Shown: positions 47,277 to 57,254 of the stretch, piece after piece | Position numbering within the stretch: the stretch's first letter is position 1 | Layout of the letters: each line of letters opens with the position of its first letter | Assembly: GCF_021390155.1 (NCBI RefSeq) | Contig: NZ_CP089985.1 | Coordinates: 3,049,001 to 3,113,000 of the forward strand | Direction of reading: 5' to 3' | Length of the DNA: 64,000 bases | Origin: Pseudomonas sp. HN11 | GTDB lineage: Bacteria; Pseudomonadota; Gammaproteobacteria; Pseudomonadales; Pseudomonadaceae | Program-made: the position numbers and the translations under genes | Notes under the pieces: generated by a model | Database searches by the model: none | What the model was told of the DNA's origin: nothing | The model's input: only the letters and a program-made list of their open reading frames with translations

Positions 47277-47414
47277 TGTGTGTACTCCTGTCGCCAATTT
47301 TCGACAAAACATACCCGGTACTTACCTGCAAACAGGCGAGCGAAAGCATGCCGAGTCGCTAACTTCGCGATCGGTTTAAATAAGGTGCTTACATAACGTT
47401 TACTGCGGCGTTAG

Positions 47415-47453
47415 TTAAAACGCGCGCAGCGAGTTACAACTGGAAGTGTTCAT
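47415..47453 (-). CDS. Possible 12-residue leader peptide upstream of mgtA
   Basis: ATG 47453 follows CTGGAGTTCTTT and encodes MNTSSCNSLRAF, then TAA. It lies in a ~140-nt untranslated region before mgtA, where leader peptides occur in other bacteria. It lacks the Pro codons of known mgtA leaders. Its 5' end is close to the end of the gene at 47499. Confidence 0.3.
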   Translation of the reverse strand: MNTSSCNSLRAF

Positions 47454-47498
47454 AAAGAACTCCAGGTTTTAATGGAGAAGTTGCTGTTTCCAGCCGGT

Positions 47499-47792
47499 TC
47501 AGGCGGCGCGAGCGCTCAGGTAAAGACCGAGCAGCAGGCCGGCTTGGGCCAGTCTGGAAACCTGCGGTCTTTGTGGGTCTTGAGGGTCGGCGTGATCCCA
47601 CTGCTGCACCAGGTGGCCGGTGGCAGGGCAGACACGCCAGTGCGCCAGCGGAGGGGCCGGGCGCACTTGGGGGGAGGGTGCAGCAAAGGCTGAACGAGTT
47701 GGCGAAAAGCCAACAGGCTCGCGGCACAGCTTGGCGCGCAGGGCGGCGGCCAGGGTGCGTACATCGGGCAAAGCAAGGGTTAGCAAGGTCAT
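47499..47792 (-). CDS. Small hypothetical protein
   Basis: 97 residues; ATG 47792 with GAGGTG 5 nt upstream. Central LAHWRVCPATGHLVQQWDHA is the most conserved-looking part, followed by a Pro/Gln-rich stretch and a C-terminal hydrophobic LAQAGLLLGLYLSARA. An overlapping ORF in another frame (47434-47799) is rejected for its poor composition. It may be transcribed towards mgtA. Function unknown. Confidence 0.6.
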   Translation of the reverse strand: MTLLTLALPDVRTLAAALRAKLCREPVGFSPTRSAFAAPSPQVRPAPPLAHWRVCPATGHLVQQWDHADPQDPQRPQVSRLAQAGLLLGLYLSARAA

Positions 47793-48110
47793 AACACACC
47801 TCGGGACCGGACGGGCGACCGGCGAGGCAGTTACGGTGGAGCGTCGAGCTCTAGCGCAGCTTACCGGACCGGGGAGGCGAGTCCTGTCATATTCTGGGTT
47901 TGGCGCCCGATGCCCGCGTAAGCGGTGCTCGGACAGCGACTAGATACTGTGTCCATTGGCTTCTTTTGTGAGGTTTAAAAAAGGCCCCAGTTGCGGGCAC
48001 GGGCAATCTACTCAGACGGTTACAAAATGTCAACGCATGATTAATCAAATTCTCCGGTGTTCAGAGTTTATTCAGGCAAGAGGCACTCGGAAGTTGGTGG
48101 GTATATAACT
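47793..48110. other. Intergenic region, nothing recognised
   Basis: This 318-bp gap lies between the small gene at 47499 and the LysE exporter. It contains A/T-rich patches near 47,960-48,060 that could hold a promoter for the 47499-mgtA direction, but I see no clear element. Confidence 0.4.
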
Positions 48111-48722
48111 TTATATACCCTGTGCGGCCAGAACTGCCAGATAGATCAATACTGCCCCGCACGCGCCGTAACTGATACGTTGCCACAACGGTGAGGCGTT
48201 CTGGCGCAACACGTTCACCAGCCCTGCAATCAGGAAGCATGACACCACCGAGGCGAGCATGAACCCGGCAAAGAACATCAGCGTCTGTCCGTGGCTGGGC
48301 GTGGTGCCGACGATGCCTGACAGCGCGCTGCCCAACGCTCCCCAGTAAACGATGTTTTTCGGGTTGGCCAGTGAAATCGCTGCGCCAACCACCAGCGCAT
48401 TTTGCCGGGTGCTGGCGGGTGCATCGTCCGATTCGGGTAACTTCCAGGCGTCGATCAGGCTGCGAATGCCGAGCCAGGCCAGGTACACCGCACAGACCAC
48501 CGTCAGCGGCATGCGCACGGCATCATGCTGGATGAGCAGGGCAATGCCAGTCAGGCCAATCACCGCCCACACTGCATCGCCCACCAGTGAGCCAAACTGC
48601 ACCAGCAAGGCCGGTGTGAAGCCATGCAGCAAGCCACGGCGCAGGGTCTCCGCCAGCACCGCGCCGGGGGATAGACAAAACACGAAACCGAATACCAGCG
48701 CGTAAAAGAAGATCGTCAGCAT
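48111..48722 (-). CDS. LysE-family transporter
   Basis: 203 residues, about six membrane helices. The family start FFYALVFGFVFCLSPGAVLA and the central SLANPKNIVYWGALGSALSG, with the conserved NPK, are clear. It probably exports an amino acid. This is the second LysE-type gene in the window and is unlike the one at 6680 in sequence. It is read in the same direction as the ars operon but separated from arsH by ~48 bp. Confidence 0.9.
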   Translation of the reverse strand: MLTIFFYALVFGFVFCLSPGAVLAETLRRGLLHGFTPALLVQFGSLVGDAVWAVIGLTGIALLIQHDAVRMPLTVVCAVYLAWLGIRSLIDAWKLPESDDAPASTRQNALVVGAAISLANPKNIVYWGALGSALSGIVGTTPSHGQTLMFFAGFMLASVVSCFLIAGLVNVLRQNASPLWQRISYGACGAVLIYLAVLAAQGI

Positions 48723-48770
48723 GCCCGCGTCCTTTCAGGAAAGTGCGAGAGCATACGCTGGCAAGCGGGC

Positions 48771-49457
48771 TCAGATCGACCGTTGATTGACGCGTTGCGA
48801 GAGTTCGTCGGCGCTTTCCTTGCGCTCCGAATAGCGGTCCACCAGGTCCGGACGTTCGCGCAGCAGCAGGGTGAACTTCACCAGTTCTTCCATCACGTCG
48901 ACCACGCGGTCGTACAGGGCCGAGGGCTTCATGCGGTCCTGATCGTCGAACTCCATGAACGCTTTGGGCACCGAGGATTGATTCGGGACGGTGAACATGC
49001 GCATCCAGCGTCCCAGCACGCGCAACTGGTTAACCGTATTGAAAGACTGGGAACCGCCGGACACCTGCATCACCGCCAGGGTTTTGCCTTGGGTCGGGCG
49101 CACCGCGCCAAGGGCCAGCGGCACCCAGTCGAGTTGTGCCTTGAACACCGCCGACATCGAACCGTGCCGCTCGGGCGAGCACCACACCTGGCCTTCGGAC
49201 CATTGCATCAGTTCCAGCAGCTCTTGCACCTTGGGGTGATCGCCCGGCGCGTCATCCGGCAGCGGCAAACCGCTGGGGTTGAAGATGCGCGTTTGTGCGC
49301 CAAAGTGCTGCAGCAGGCGCGCGGCTTCTTCCACCAGCAGGCGGCTGAACGAGCGCTCCCGGGTCGAGCCGTAGAGCAGCAGGATGCGCGGTGGTTGGGC
49401 CAAACCGTCCGGTTTTGACGGGATCAGGGACAGATCCAGATTGGGCAGGGTGGTCAT
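48771..49457 (-). CDS. arsH: Arsenical resistance protein ArsH
   Basis: 228 residues of the NADPH-dependent FMN reductase family. [20 protein letters not shown] is the FMN-binding loop, [20 protein letters not shown] is the ArsH-specific segment, and [20 protein letters not shown] follows. It oxidises trivalent methylarsenicals in known cases. It is the last gene of arsRBCH, 11 bp after arsC. Confidence 0.93.
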   Translation of the reverse strand: MTTLPNLDLSLIPSKPDGLAQPPRILLLYGSTRERSFSRLLVEEAARLLQHFGAQTRIFNPSGLPLPDDAPGDHPKVQELLELMQWSEGQVWCSPERHGSMSAVFKAQLDWVPLALGAVRPTQGKTLAVMQVSGGSQSFNTVNQLRVLGRWMRMFTVPNQSSVPKAFMEFDDQDRMKPSALYDRVVDVMEELVKFTLLLRERPDLVDRYSERKESADELSQRVNQRSI

Positions 49458-49468
49458 GGAGCCTCCGA

Positions 49469-49939
49469 TTACAGCTGGGCGATACGAGCAAGTTCTACCT
49501 TGAGTTCGGCAGGGCTGAGCTCGGCAAAAGGCAGGATGAAAAACGCCCGACAGCGTGTGGCAATGGTCTTCAGCGTGGCATCGAATGCCGCTTGCACACT
49601 CGCGTCGTCACCCTGGACATCCGAAGGATCTTCCAACCCCCAGTGCGCCTTCACCGCCAGCCCGAAATACACCGGGCAAGCTTCGCCGGCCGCCTTGTCG
49701 CACACGGTGATCACCACATCCGGCGGGCTGCCTTCGAAGGCGTCGTTGCCTTTGCTATACAGGCCTTCGATGTTGATACCGGCAGCCTGCAACGTGCTCA
49801 GGCTGCGCGGCAGGACCTGGCCCTTGGGAAAGCTGCCGGAGCTGATCGCTTCGAAACCTTGCGGCGCCAAGTGGTTGAACATCGCTTCGGACAAGATGCT
49901 GCGACAGCTGTTGGCGGTACACATGAACAGGACTTTCAT
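49469..49939 (-). CDS. arsC: Arsenate reductase ArsC (thioredoxin-type fold)
   Basis: 156 residues of the low-molecular-weight phosphatase-like ArsC class. The active-site loop [18 protein letters not shown] contains the CX5R motif, and later Cys ([14 protein letters not shown]) correspond to the redox cysteines. It reduces arsenate to arsenite for ArsB export. It starts 2 bp after the arsB stop. Confidence 0.93.
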   Translation of the reverse strand: MKVLFMCTANSCRSILSEAMFNHLAPQGFEAISSGSFPKGQVLPRSLSTLQAAGINIEGLYSKGNDAFEGSPPDVVITVCDKAAGEACPVYFGLAVKAHWGLEDPSDVQGDDASVQAAFDATLKTIATRCRAFFILPFAELSPAELKVELARIAQL

Positions 49940-49941
49940 CG

Positions 49942-51225
49942 TTAGATACTCAGGCGCAAGGCAAGGGCGGCGAGGGTGATCAACAGCACCGGCAAGGTCA
50001 GCACAATGCCGACCTTGAAGTAGTAGCCCCAGGTGATGGTGATGCCCTTGCGCGCCAGGATGTGCAGCCACAGCAAGGTGGCGAGGCTGCCGATAGGGGT
50101 GATTTTCGGGCCCAGGTCGCTGCCGATCACGTTGGCGTAGATCATCGCGTCCTTGACCACGCCCACGGCATGGCTGGACTCGATGGACAGCGCGCCGATC
50201 AATACGGTCGGCAGGTTGTTCATCGCCGAAGACAGCAGTGCGGTCAGCACCCCGGTGCCCATGGCCGCGCCCCACACGCCATAAGTGGCGAAGGTGTCGA
50301 GCCAGGTGGCCAGGTAGGTGGTGAGGCCGGCGTTACGCAAGCCGTAGACCACCAGGTACATGCCGAGGGAAAAGATCACGATCTGCCAGGGGGCTTCCTT
50401 CAGCACTTTACGCGTGGAGATCGTGTGGCCCTTGGCGGCGATCACCAGCAGGAGCACGGCACACACGGCGGAAATTGCGCTGATCGGAATGCCCAACGGC
50501 TCAAGGGCAAAACAGCCCACCAACAGGATGCCCAGCACCCACCAGCCGGCGCGGAAGGTGGCGCGGTCGTGGATCGCGCTGGCAGGATCTTCAAGGTCGG
50601 CGGGGTCGTAGGTCTGCGGGATGTCACGGCGGAAGAACCACAACAGCACCGCGAGCGTGGCCGCGACGCTGACGAAGTTCACCGGCACCATGACGGCGGC
50701 GTATTCGTTGAAGCCGATTTTGAAGTAGTCGGCCGAGACGATATTCACCAGGTTCGACACCACCAGCGGCAGGCTTGCGGTGTCGGCGATAAAGCCTGCG
50801 CCCATGACGAAAGCCAGGGTCGCCGCCGGGGAAAAGCGCAGCGCCAGCAGCATCGACATCACGATCGGCGTCAGGATCAGCGCCGCTCCGTCGTTGGCGA
50901 ACAGCGCCGACACCAAGGCGCCGAGCAACACCATATAGGCAAACAACCGTCGGCCGCGCCCTCGTCCCCAGCGCGCCACATGCAGGGCAGTCCAGGCAAA
51001 GAACCCGGCCTCGTCCAGCAACAGGCTGATGATGATCAGCGCGACAAAAGTCCCCGTGGCATTCCAGATGATGTGCCACACCACCGGGATGTCCGCCAAG
51101 CTGATCACGCCACAGGCCAAGGCCAGGATCGCGCCCATGGTTGCGCTCCAGCCGACGCCCAAACCTTTGGGCTGCCAGATGACCAGGACGATGGTGAAGA
51201 TAAAAATGGCAATTGCGACAAGCAT
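49942..51225 (-). CDS. arsB: Arsenite efflux permease ArsB
   Basis: 427 residues from ATG 51225 (GGAG upstream), about 12 membrane helices, the standard ArsB length. Signatures are [40 protein letters not shown] and [17 protein letters not shown]. It pumps arsenite or antimonite out of the cell. The frame continues upstream, but the RBS and family start define this ATG. Confidence 0.95.
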   Translation of the reverse strand: MLVAIAIFIFTIVLVIWQPKGLGVGWSATMGAILALACGVISLADIPVVWHIIWNATGTFVALIIISLLLDEAGFFAWTALHVARWGRGRGRRLFAYMVLLGALVSALFANDGAALILTPIVMSMLLALRFSPAATLAFVMGAGFIADTASLPLVVSNLVNIVSADYFKIGFNEYAAVMVPVNFVSVAATLAVLLWFFRRDIPQTYDPADLEDPASAIHDRATFRAGWWVLGILLVGCFALEPLGIPISAISAVCAVLLLVIAAKGHTISTRKVLKEAPWQIVIFSLGMYLVVYGLRNAGLTTYLATWLDTFATYGVWGAAMGTGVLTALLSSAMNNLPTVLIGALSIESSHAVGVVKDAMIYANVIGSDLGPKITPIGSLATLLWLHILARKGITITWGYYFKVGIVLTLPVLLITLAALALRLSI

Positions 51226-51244
51226 GAATAAAGGCTCCGATGGC

Positions 51245-51601
51245 TCAGCAGCAGGTGCCGGCCCGTTGTGGTCTGTCGCCCATTGCATCCAGACGCTGTG
51301 CGTCGCTGTGCAACCATGGCTGGTTGGCTTGCAGGGTGATGTGCAGCACCTGTGTCGCCCACTCGGGCAACGCAGGATTGATGCGGTAGTAGATCCATTG
51401 ACCCTGACGACGATCCAGCAGCAACCCGCCACTGCGCAGTTGCGCCAAATGCCTGGAGATTTTCGGCTGGCTGTCGTCCAAGGCATGGATCAGTTCGCAC
51501 ACGCAAAGTTCGCCTTCACGCAGGATCAGTAATGTCAGGCGTGCGCGGGTGGCATCGGCCAGGCATTTGAACAGGGCGGGTGGAGAGAGGGAGTCCGACA
51601 T
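51245..51601 (-). CDS. arsR: Arsenic-responsive repressor ArsR
   Basis: 118 residues from ATG 51601; longer starts are not family-like. The winged HTH is [20 protein letters not shown], and the metal-sensing Cys pair is in the helix [12 protein letters not shown]. It is first in the arsRBCH operon and should bind the palindromic AT-rich region just upstream, released by arsenite. Confidence 0.94.
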   Translation of the reverse strand: MSDSLSPPALFKCLADATRARLTLLILREGELCVCELIHALDDSQPKISRHLAQLRSGGLLLDRRQGQWIYYRINPALPEWATQVLHITLQANQPWLHSDAQRLDAMGDRPQRAGTCC

Positions 51602-51616
51602 GGCCAAGGCCTGCAT

Positions 51617-51652
51617 ATATATGGTTATACGAATATACGTATTTCCATATAT
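51617..51652 (-). promoter_or_regulatory. Candidate ArsR operator
   Basis: ATATATGG (51617-51624) and CCATATAT (51645-51652) form an inverted repeat around an inner palindrome ATACGTAT, 16 bp upstream of the arsR start. Confidence 0.6.
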
Positions 51653-51778
51653 TACAGTCAAACCTTGTTTCAATTGACATGGATCAAATGCCTTGAAACT
51701 CGCCACAAGTGTTTGAAATTAAAATGAAACACGAATGTCCTAAAGTGCCTGTCCATTGCTGACGAAGGAAGAACCCGC

Positions 51779-51994
51779 GTGACCCGTGCCACTCGCAACC
51801 TGCGCAAGACCCTGGATTCCGTCGCGGAAAATAACGAAACCGCGGCGTTCGACCTGATGCGCGCCGTCGAAAAACTCGGTGACGAGGTGCTGCGCCAACG
51901 GCTGCTCAATACCATTCACCGGCTCAATCAGGACGCCTACGAACTGCGCGAAGCGCGTGATTCGGTGGAGCAGGTGTCGGTCAGGCTCGCCTGA
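51779..51994 (+). CDS. Small hypothetical helical protein
   Basis: 71 residues from GTG 51779 (AAGGAAG upstream). Almost entirely helical and charged (LRKTLDSVAENNETAAFDLM, LLNTIHRLNQDAYELREARD). No known motif; similar short helical proteins are common beside core genes in Pseudomonas. It is divergent from arsR and read towards azlC. Confidence 0.65.
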   Translation: MTRATRNLRKTLDSVAENNETAAFDLMRAVEKLGDEVLRQRLLNTIHRLNQDAYELREARDSVEQVSVRLA

Positions 51995-52065
51995 GCAAGA
52001 TCGTTCAAGACAAGTCCGTTGTTGCGCTGGCATGCTTGTCGACTGTCTGTCGACGAGCCGTTTCC

Positions 52066-52761
52066 ATGCCTACCGCCTTACCTCACTACGCCTTCGTTCG
52101 CGGCGCCATCGCCGTCATCCCCTTGTCCCTGGCCTGTGCGCCCTGGGGGCTGTTGGCCGGTTCCATGGCCATCGATGCGCAATTCAGTCCGTTGCAAGCC
52201 CAGGGTTTGTCCGCCATCGTGTTTGCCGGTGCGGCGCAACTGGTTGCTATCGGCATGGTCAAGAGTGGCGCCAGCCTGATTTCCATCGTGCTGACCACCT
52301 TGCTGCTGACTTCCCAGCATTTACTGTACGGCATGCACCTGCGGCCGATCCTTTCGCCGCTCAAGACCCGCTGGCGCATCAGTCTGGGCTTTCTGTTGAC
52401 CGACGAATTCTTCGCCCTGATCAGCCACCATGACCGCGAAACATTCAATCGCTGGTATGCCCTTGGTGTTGGCTTGACGTTCTATATTGTCTGGAACCTG
52501 TTCACCCTGGCCGGCATTGTGCTCGGCAAGAGCATTCCAGGCCTTGACCAGCTCGGCCTGGAGTTTTCCATTGCCGCCACGTTTATCGCGCTGATCACGC
52601 CGGTGGTGCGGGACATTCCCACGGTGGTCTGCGTGGCGGTGTCACTGCTGTTTTCGGTATGGCTGAGTTTTCTGCATTGGGAATCGGCGGTGGTGGTGTC
52701 CGGCTTGCTGGGCATGAGCGCGGGTTATGCCTGCAAGCGACTGGGGGTAGGGCAGCCATGA
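52066..52761 (+). CDS. azlC: AzlC-family branched-chain amino acid exporter subunit
   Basis: 231 residues, about six to seven membrane helices. IPLSLACAPWGLLAGSMAID and the IVFAGAAQLVAIGMVKSGAS segment are AzlC hallmarks. With AzlD it exports branched-chain amino acids or analogues in known examples. ATG 52066 is chosen; the next gene starts within its stop (ATGA). Confidence 0.92.
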   Translation: MPTALPHYAFVRGAIAVIPLSLACAPWGLLAGSMAIDAQFSPLQAQGLSAIVFAGAAQLVAIGMVKSGASLISIVLTTLLLTSQHLLYGMHLRPILSPLKTRWRISLGFLLTDEFFALISHHDRETFNRWYALGVGLTFYIVWNLFTLAGIVLGKSIPGLDQLGLEFSIAATFIALITPVVRDIPTVVCVAVSLLFSVWLSFLHWESAVVVSGLLGMSAGYACKRLGVGQP

Positions 52762-53069
52762 TCTACATCATGATTGTGGCCATGGGCCTGGTGGTATTTT
52801 TCAACCGTTACCTGTTTATCGAGCCGCGCCTGCCAGTGCGCCTCAACCGCGGGGCGCGGGAGTTTCTGGGGTTTGCAGTACCGGGCATGCTCACGGCGAT
52901 TTGCGGGCCGATTATTTTCCTGGCAGACCATCATCTGAACCTGAGCCCTGCCAACCCCTACCTGCTGGCGGGTATCAGCGCCGTGGGCCTGATGTTCTGG
53001 ACCCGCAATGTGCTGGTTACCGTACTGCTGAGCATGACGCTGTTCTATCTGTTTCGCTGGTTGCTCTGA
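52758..53069 (+). CDS. azlD: AzlD-family protein
   Basis: 103 residues, three to four membrane helices. The start FFNRYLFIEPRLPVRLNRGA and the VPGMLTAICGPIIFL part are typical of AzlD. It overlaps azlC by 4 bp, the usual coupling of the two-component exporter. Confidence 0.9.
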   Translation: MIYIMIVAMGLVVFFNRYLFIEPRLPVRLNRGAREFLGFAVPGMLTAICGPIIFLADHHLNLSPANPYLLAGISAVGLMFWTRNVLVTVLLSMTLFYLFRWLL

Positions 53070-53121
53070 CAGTGAAAGCAGTGGCAATGATACAGTCGCG
53101 TTTTTTCAACGGAGCAATGGC

Positions 53122-53475
53122 ATGCACAAGGTGGTAATAGGCGCACTGGTACTGGCGGCCCTTTCCGGTTGCGCAGGTTCGAAGATGAAAGAGGCGCGCG
53201 CAGGCACGCCCTACAAGACCCTGGCTTCGGACAAGGCCACCCTGGTGGTTGCCGAATGCGTGCAATTCGGCTGGCAGGACGAAAGCGTATTCGGTGTTGA
53301 CGCCGGCGGCTTCAAGGAGTCGATCGAGGCGGGCGGTTATACCGTCTACACCACGGCTGGCGACTACTTTGTCGATGTGCAAAGCGCGGGTGCCGGTTCT
53401 ACCATCAAGTACTACGCCGCAGAAGACAACATGCCGGCCAAGCGTCGTTTGGCCGCACTCGCGACCTGCCTGTAA
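53122..53475 (+). CDS. Putative lipoprotein
   Basis: 117 residues. The signal peptide ends in the lipobox LSGC (residues 14-17), so lipidation at Cys17 is expected. The mature part is a small beta-rich domain (ATLVVAECVQFGWQDESVFG, YTVYTTAGDYFVDVQSAG) of a type found in several Pseudomonas lipoproteins. Its position in the envelope is inferred; Ala/Gly after Cys favours outer-membrane sorting. Function unknown. Confidence 0.8.
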   Translation: MHKVVIGALVLAALSGCAGSKMKEARAGTPYKTLASDKATLVVAECVQFGWQDESVFGVDAGGFKESIEAGGYTVYTTAGDYFVDVQSAGAGSTIKYYAAEDNMPAKRRLAALATCL

Positions 53476-53617
53476 TCCATTGCCTTAGCCGATTTAGGAA
53501 TTGCCTGGCACGACAGCCGCCAGGCATTAGCTTATGATTCATCCGCTCGCCCGGCATGATGGCTCTTTGCCAGTACACGGATGTCGAGGCCTGAACGTCG
53601 GGCGAGCATCCTCTTTC

Positions 53618-54322
53618 TCAGCGCGGCATATAACCCAAATGCCAGCGACGAGGGATCTTCAGTGACACCAACCCCAGCACTCCCGCCAGTACGCCGCTGA
53701 CCAGCAGCGCCTTCAAGCCCATCTGTTGCTCGAGCAGCGCGCCAATCACCGCGCCTACGAACATGCCTGCCCACGGAATCAACTGCACGCGCCAGCCGCT
53801 GCGGCGTTCCCCCAGCAACCAACGTCCCAGTCCGCGACCAAAGCGTGAAAGCGCGCCGGTGACGTAAGTCAGCCCCACGGGCAAGCCGTTGACCTCTTCC
53901 ACGGCGGCATTGAGCATGCCCATTGCGATGATAGCCGCCAGCAGCGCGGGCAACGTATCAGCGAACGGTAGCCATGCCGCGCCGCACAACAAAGCGGCAA
54001 TACACAGCAGTAAGGGCAGGGCATGGCGACGGCTCAGCCGACTGACTACCACGCCCAAGGCGTTACCCATCACAAATGTCGCGACCAGCAACAGCAGGCG
54101 CCCGGTCAGTCCAAGGTCCCCCGCGCTGATCGCCACCGCCAGCCGTGTGGTGTTGCCACTCATGAACGAAACGAAGTCACCACTCGCCATGAAACCGATG
54201 GCATCGGTCATCCCTGCCAGCACCGACAGGCTGGCTACCAGCATCAGCCCGACACGGCCACGCCAGCGCTGTCGATGGGCCAATACGGCATTGGCGTAAG
54301 GCTTGCGGGGCGAAGGCAACAT
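53618..54322 (-). CDS. DUF1275 (YoaK-family) membrane protein
   Basis: 234 residues, about six membrane helices. VLAGMTDAIGFMASGDFVSF with the following SFMSGNTTRLAVAISAGD is the family signature. Function unknown, with a probable transport or sensory role in the inner membrane. It is convergent with the lipoprotein gene. Confidence 0.88.
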   Translation of the reverse strand: MLPSPRKPYANAVLAHRQRWRGRVGLMLVASLSVLAGMTDAIGFMASGDFVSFMSGNTTRLAVAISAGDLGLTGRLLLLVATFVMGNALGVVVSRLSRRHALPLLLCIAALLCGAAWLPFADTLPALLAAIIAMGMLNAAVEEVNGLPVGLTYVTGALSRFGRGLGRWLLGERRSGWRVQLIPWAGMFVGAVIGALLEQQMGLKALLVSGVLAGVLGLVSLKIPRRWHLGYMPR

Positions 54323-54391
54323 GGGGCCGGGCTCCTCGGTGAGATTATCCGGCCACTACCGTAGGACGCTTTCAGCGTGCGCGCAATGACC

Positions 54392-56014
54392 TCAGGCAGG
54401 CTTCAATGACCAGCCTGTACGATGCCAATCCAGGTAATGCGTTGGCTTGATTGATTGAATGAACGCCGCGTCATGGGACACCACCAGCATTGCCCCGGTA
54501 AAACCGCGCAGCGACTGTTCAAAGGCCATCACCGATTCCAGGTCCAAATGGTTGGTCGGTTCGTCCAGCAACAGCAGTTGCGCCGGCACTTCGCGCCATA
54601 AGGCAATCGCCATCGCGGCCTTCAGGCGTTCGCCACCACTGAGCTGCCCAGTGGGTTGAGTCACGCGCAAGGCGTCCAGCTGCAGCAAGGCCAGGCGCGT
54701 ACGCAATTGGCCTTCGGCCAGCGGCGTGTCGAGCAGGCTCAGTTGTTCGATGATGGAGCGTTGATCGTCCAGCAGCGCGAGGTGCTGGTCGATGTAGGCG
54801 CTGGGCAGGTGCACATTGCATTCGCCCTTTGCAGCGTACCATTCGCCAGCGAGCACCTTGAGCAGCGTGGACTTGCCGCATCCGTTAGGCCCACGCACGG
54901 CGACGCGCACGGGACCTGCCAGATGCATAGTGAGGCGGGTCGACGGCAACCATGGCAGCTGTGCGTCGACCATCGATAGCACCTGTCGGCCGTTGGGCAC
55001 CGCAGACGCGGGCAATGCCAGCAGCGTCGGTGTTTCGTCCTCGACCCGCTCATAGGCCTGACGCACTTGGGCATCCAGTTCGTGTTTGTGCTGCCAGTGC
55101 GCACTGCGCACAGTGCTGACGATCTGCGTGGCGGCGCCTTTCCAGCGCGCCTTGGTGAAACGGTCGACGTTGGCGGTTTCTGCGTGTTTGCGGGAGCGCG
55201 CGGCGTTGCGTTGCAGGCTGTCGTGGTCCTTTTGCAGGCGCCGCCGTTCGCGGCTGCGCTCCAGTCGTGCATGGTCCAGCGCAGCGATAGCGGCTTGTTG
55301 TTCGGCATCGCGCTGCAGGCGATAGGCATCGTAATTGCCGCCATACAGGTTTACGCCGAGGGGCGACAGTTCGATGATGCGCCCCATGGCGTTGAGCAAT
55401 TGGCGATCATGGCTGACGACTACAAGACCACCAGGCCAATCATCGAGTACACGCAACAGCCAGGCGCGGCCGTCGCTGTCGAGGTGGTTGGTGGGCTCAT
55501 CGAGCACCAGTAATTGTGGCGAGGCCAGCACCGCGCCGATGACCGCGACCCTTGCCAATTGGCCGCCGCTGAGTTGGTCGGTTGGAGTCTCAAAAGACAG
55601 CCGGGACAATCCGGCTACGTCCAGGGCGCTGCGCAAACGCTCGGCCAGGTCCCAGCGATCATCGATCAATGCCAGGTCATCGACCTGCGCTGCGCCTTCG
55701 GCCATACGGTCAAGGGCGGCCAATATCGCAGCAGTGCCAGTGAGAGTGGCGACCGTTTCCCCCGGCGCAACCACGACGCTTTGCGCTACATAGATCGTAT
55801 GAGTGGGGCCAGTCAGTGAGCCAGAAGAGGGAGACAGCAGGCCGGCGATCAATTTGGCCAGGATACTTTTACCGCGGCCATTACGCCCTACGATACCGGT
55901 AGGCGTGTGATCGATGGACAGGGTCAGGTCATCCAGCAGGATCTCGCCATTGGCGAACTGGAAACTCAGGTGTTGCAGGGAAACAAGCGTGGGCAGCCGG
56001 TTGACGACAGTCAT
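54392..56014 (-). CDS. ABC-F family ATP-binding protein
   Basis: 540 residues from ATG 56014 (GGAGG upstream). Two ABC ATPase domains: Walker A GRNGRGKSILAKL and GPNGCGKSTLLKVLA, signatures LSGGQLARVAV and LSGGERLKAAM, Walker B LVLDEPTNHLD and LLLDEPTNHLD. The linker between them is helical and Arg-rich, and no membrane domain is present. This is a ribosome-associated ABC-F factor (Uup/EttA-like or antibiotic-protection type); the subgroup is unclear. Confidence 0.9.
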   Translation of the reverse strand: MTVVNRLPTLVSLQHLSFQFANGEILLDDLTLSIDHTPTGIVGRNGRGKSILAKLIAGLLSPSSGSLTGPTHTIYVAQSVVVAPGETVATLTGTAAILAALDRMAEGAAQVDDLALIDDRWDLAERLRSALDVAGLSRLSFETPTDQLSGGQLARVAVIGAVLASPQLLVLDEPTNHLDSDGRAWLLRVLDDWPGGLVVVSHDRQLLNAMGRIIELSPLGVNLYGGNYDAYRLQRDAEQQAAIAALDHARLERSRERRRLQKDHDSLQRNAARSRKHAETANVDRFTKARWKGAATQIVSTVRSAHWQHKHELDAQVRQAYERVEDETPTLLALPASAVPNGRQVLSMVDAQLPWLPSTRLTMHLAGPVRVAVRGPNGCGKSTLLKVLAGEWYAAKGECNVHLPSAYIDQHLALLDDQRSIIEQLSLLDTPLAEGQLRTRLALLQLDALRVTQPTGQLSGGERLKAAMAIALWREVPAQLLLLDEPTNHLDLESVMAFEQSLRGFTGAMLVVSHDAAFIQSIKPTHYLDWHRTGWSLKPA

Positions 56015-56138
56015 CAGCACCTCCAAAAAAATGTCAGAAAGGCCAACAAGCGCGCTGGGCGGCCTGTTGCAGATACATTTTGGAAGGCTTAGTTGTTCAC
56101 GTCGGCGGTCGTCCCGTTAGTCAGAAGGGAGGCACAGC

Positions 56139-57176
56139 CTAACCCGTCTTGGCTTTTTTCGGCAAGTCTGCCGCCAGTTGTTCAAGGAACATTGCCAAGG
56201 CCACTTCTTCGGCCTTGAGCCCCTTGCGCATGCGCGGCTTGGGCAATTTGGAAAGTTCGCCCAGGCTGAAATGCTCCAGCACGGCGGGGTGGATGTAGCA
56301 CTTGCGGCACACGGCTGGGGTATTGCCCAACTGCTTGGCGACGTCCTTGACCATCGCCACCACGTGCCTTTTGGCATCGGACTCGGGCTGCCACTCCAAT
56401 TCGCGCAATACCGCCAGCGCCATGGCGGTGCCGGCCCAGGTGCGGTAGTCCTTGGCCGTGAAATCGGCGCCGGTGAGGCTGTGGAGGTAGTCGTTAACGT
56501 CGCTGGAGCTGACGGTGTGCCGTTCGCCGTCTTCATCCAAGTACTGGAACAGGTTTTGCCCCGGCAACTCCAGGCAGCGCTTGACCACCGTGGCCAGGCG
56601 CCGGTCCTTGACGCTGATCTGATGCTCGACGCCGCTCTTGCCGCGAAACTGGAACTGGATCTCGCTGCCTTTGACGTCCACATGGCGGGTGCGCAGGGTG
56701 GTCAGCCCATAGGACTTGTTGTCGCGCGCATACTGGGTATTACCGACGCGGATCAGCGTTGCGTCCAGCAACATCACCACGGTGGCCAACACCTTTTCAC
56801 GGGTGAATCCCGGCTCGGCGATTTGCGCTTCCAGCTGCTTGCGCAGTTTTGGCAGGGCTTTGCCAAACTCTTGCAGCCGCGAGTATTTATCCGTATCACG
56901 CACTTCGCGCCAGCGCGGATGATAGCGGTATTGCTTGCGGCCGCGCGCATCGCGTCCGGTGGCTTGCAGATGGCCGCGCGGGTCGGCGCAGATCCACACA
57001 TCGGTGTAAGCCGGCGGTACGGCGAGAGCATTCAGGCGCTTGATTTCGTCGGCATCGGTGATGCGCTCGCCTTTGGGGTCGAAGTATTGGAACTTGCCCC
57101 GCAGCGTCTTGCGGCGGATGCCGGGCTGTGTGTCGTCAACGTAGTGCAGGTCGCGGGGCAGTGCAGAGTCGGACAT
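56139..57176 (-). CDS. DNA topoisomerase IB
   Basis: 345 residues of the poxvirus-like bacterial class. The N-terminal part has GKFQYFDPKGERITDADEIK, the catalytic core has TLIRVGNTQYARDNKSYGLT with the conserved Arg, and the nucleophilic Tyr is in TPAVCRKCYIHPAVLE. It relaxes supercoils through a 3'-phosphotyrosyl intermediate. Uncommon among bacteria but well known in Pseudomonas. Confidence 0.92.
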   Translation of the reverse strand: MSDSALPRDLHYVDDTQPGIRRKTLRGKFQYFDPKGERITDADEIKRLNALAVPPAYTDVWICADPRGHLQATGRDARGRKQYRYHPRWREVRDTDKYSRLQEFGKALPKLRKQLEAQIAEPGFTREKVLATVVMLLDATLIRVGNTQYARDNKSYGLTTLRTRHVDVKGSEIQFQFRGKSGVEHQISVKDRRLATVVKRCLELPGQNLFQYLDEDGERHTVSSSDVNDYLHSLTGADFTAKDYRTWAGTAMALAVLRELEWQPESDAKRHVVAMVKDVAKQLGNTPAVCRKCYIHPAVLEHFSLGELSKLPKPRMRKGLKAEEVALAMFLEQLAADLPKKAKTG

Positions 57177-57254
57177 GGGGCGATTTCCTTGGCAACAAAT
57201 CAGGCCGGTATGTCTGATGGACCGCAGCCGTTTGCGGTCGTGCCAAAAGGTTGC

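Noticed and set aside
44508..47396. 962-codon plus-strand open frame
   Set aside because: Antisense shadow of mgtA in high-GC DNA; His/Gln/Arg-rich composition unlike a real protein.
47434..47799. Alternative 121-codon frame
   Set aside because: Overlaps the better-supported 97-residue gene, with Pro/Arg/Cys-rich composition and no RBS.
53502..53526. TGCCTGGC/GCCAGGCA hairpin after the lipoprotein gene
   Set aside because: No T-run follows, so termination cannot be claimed.
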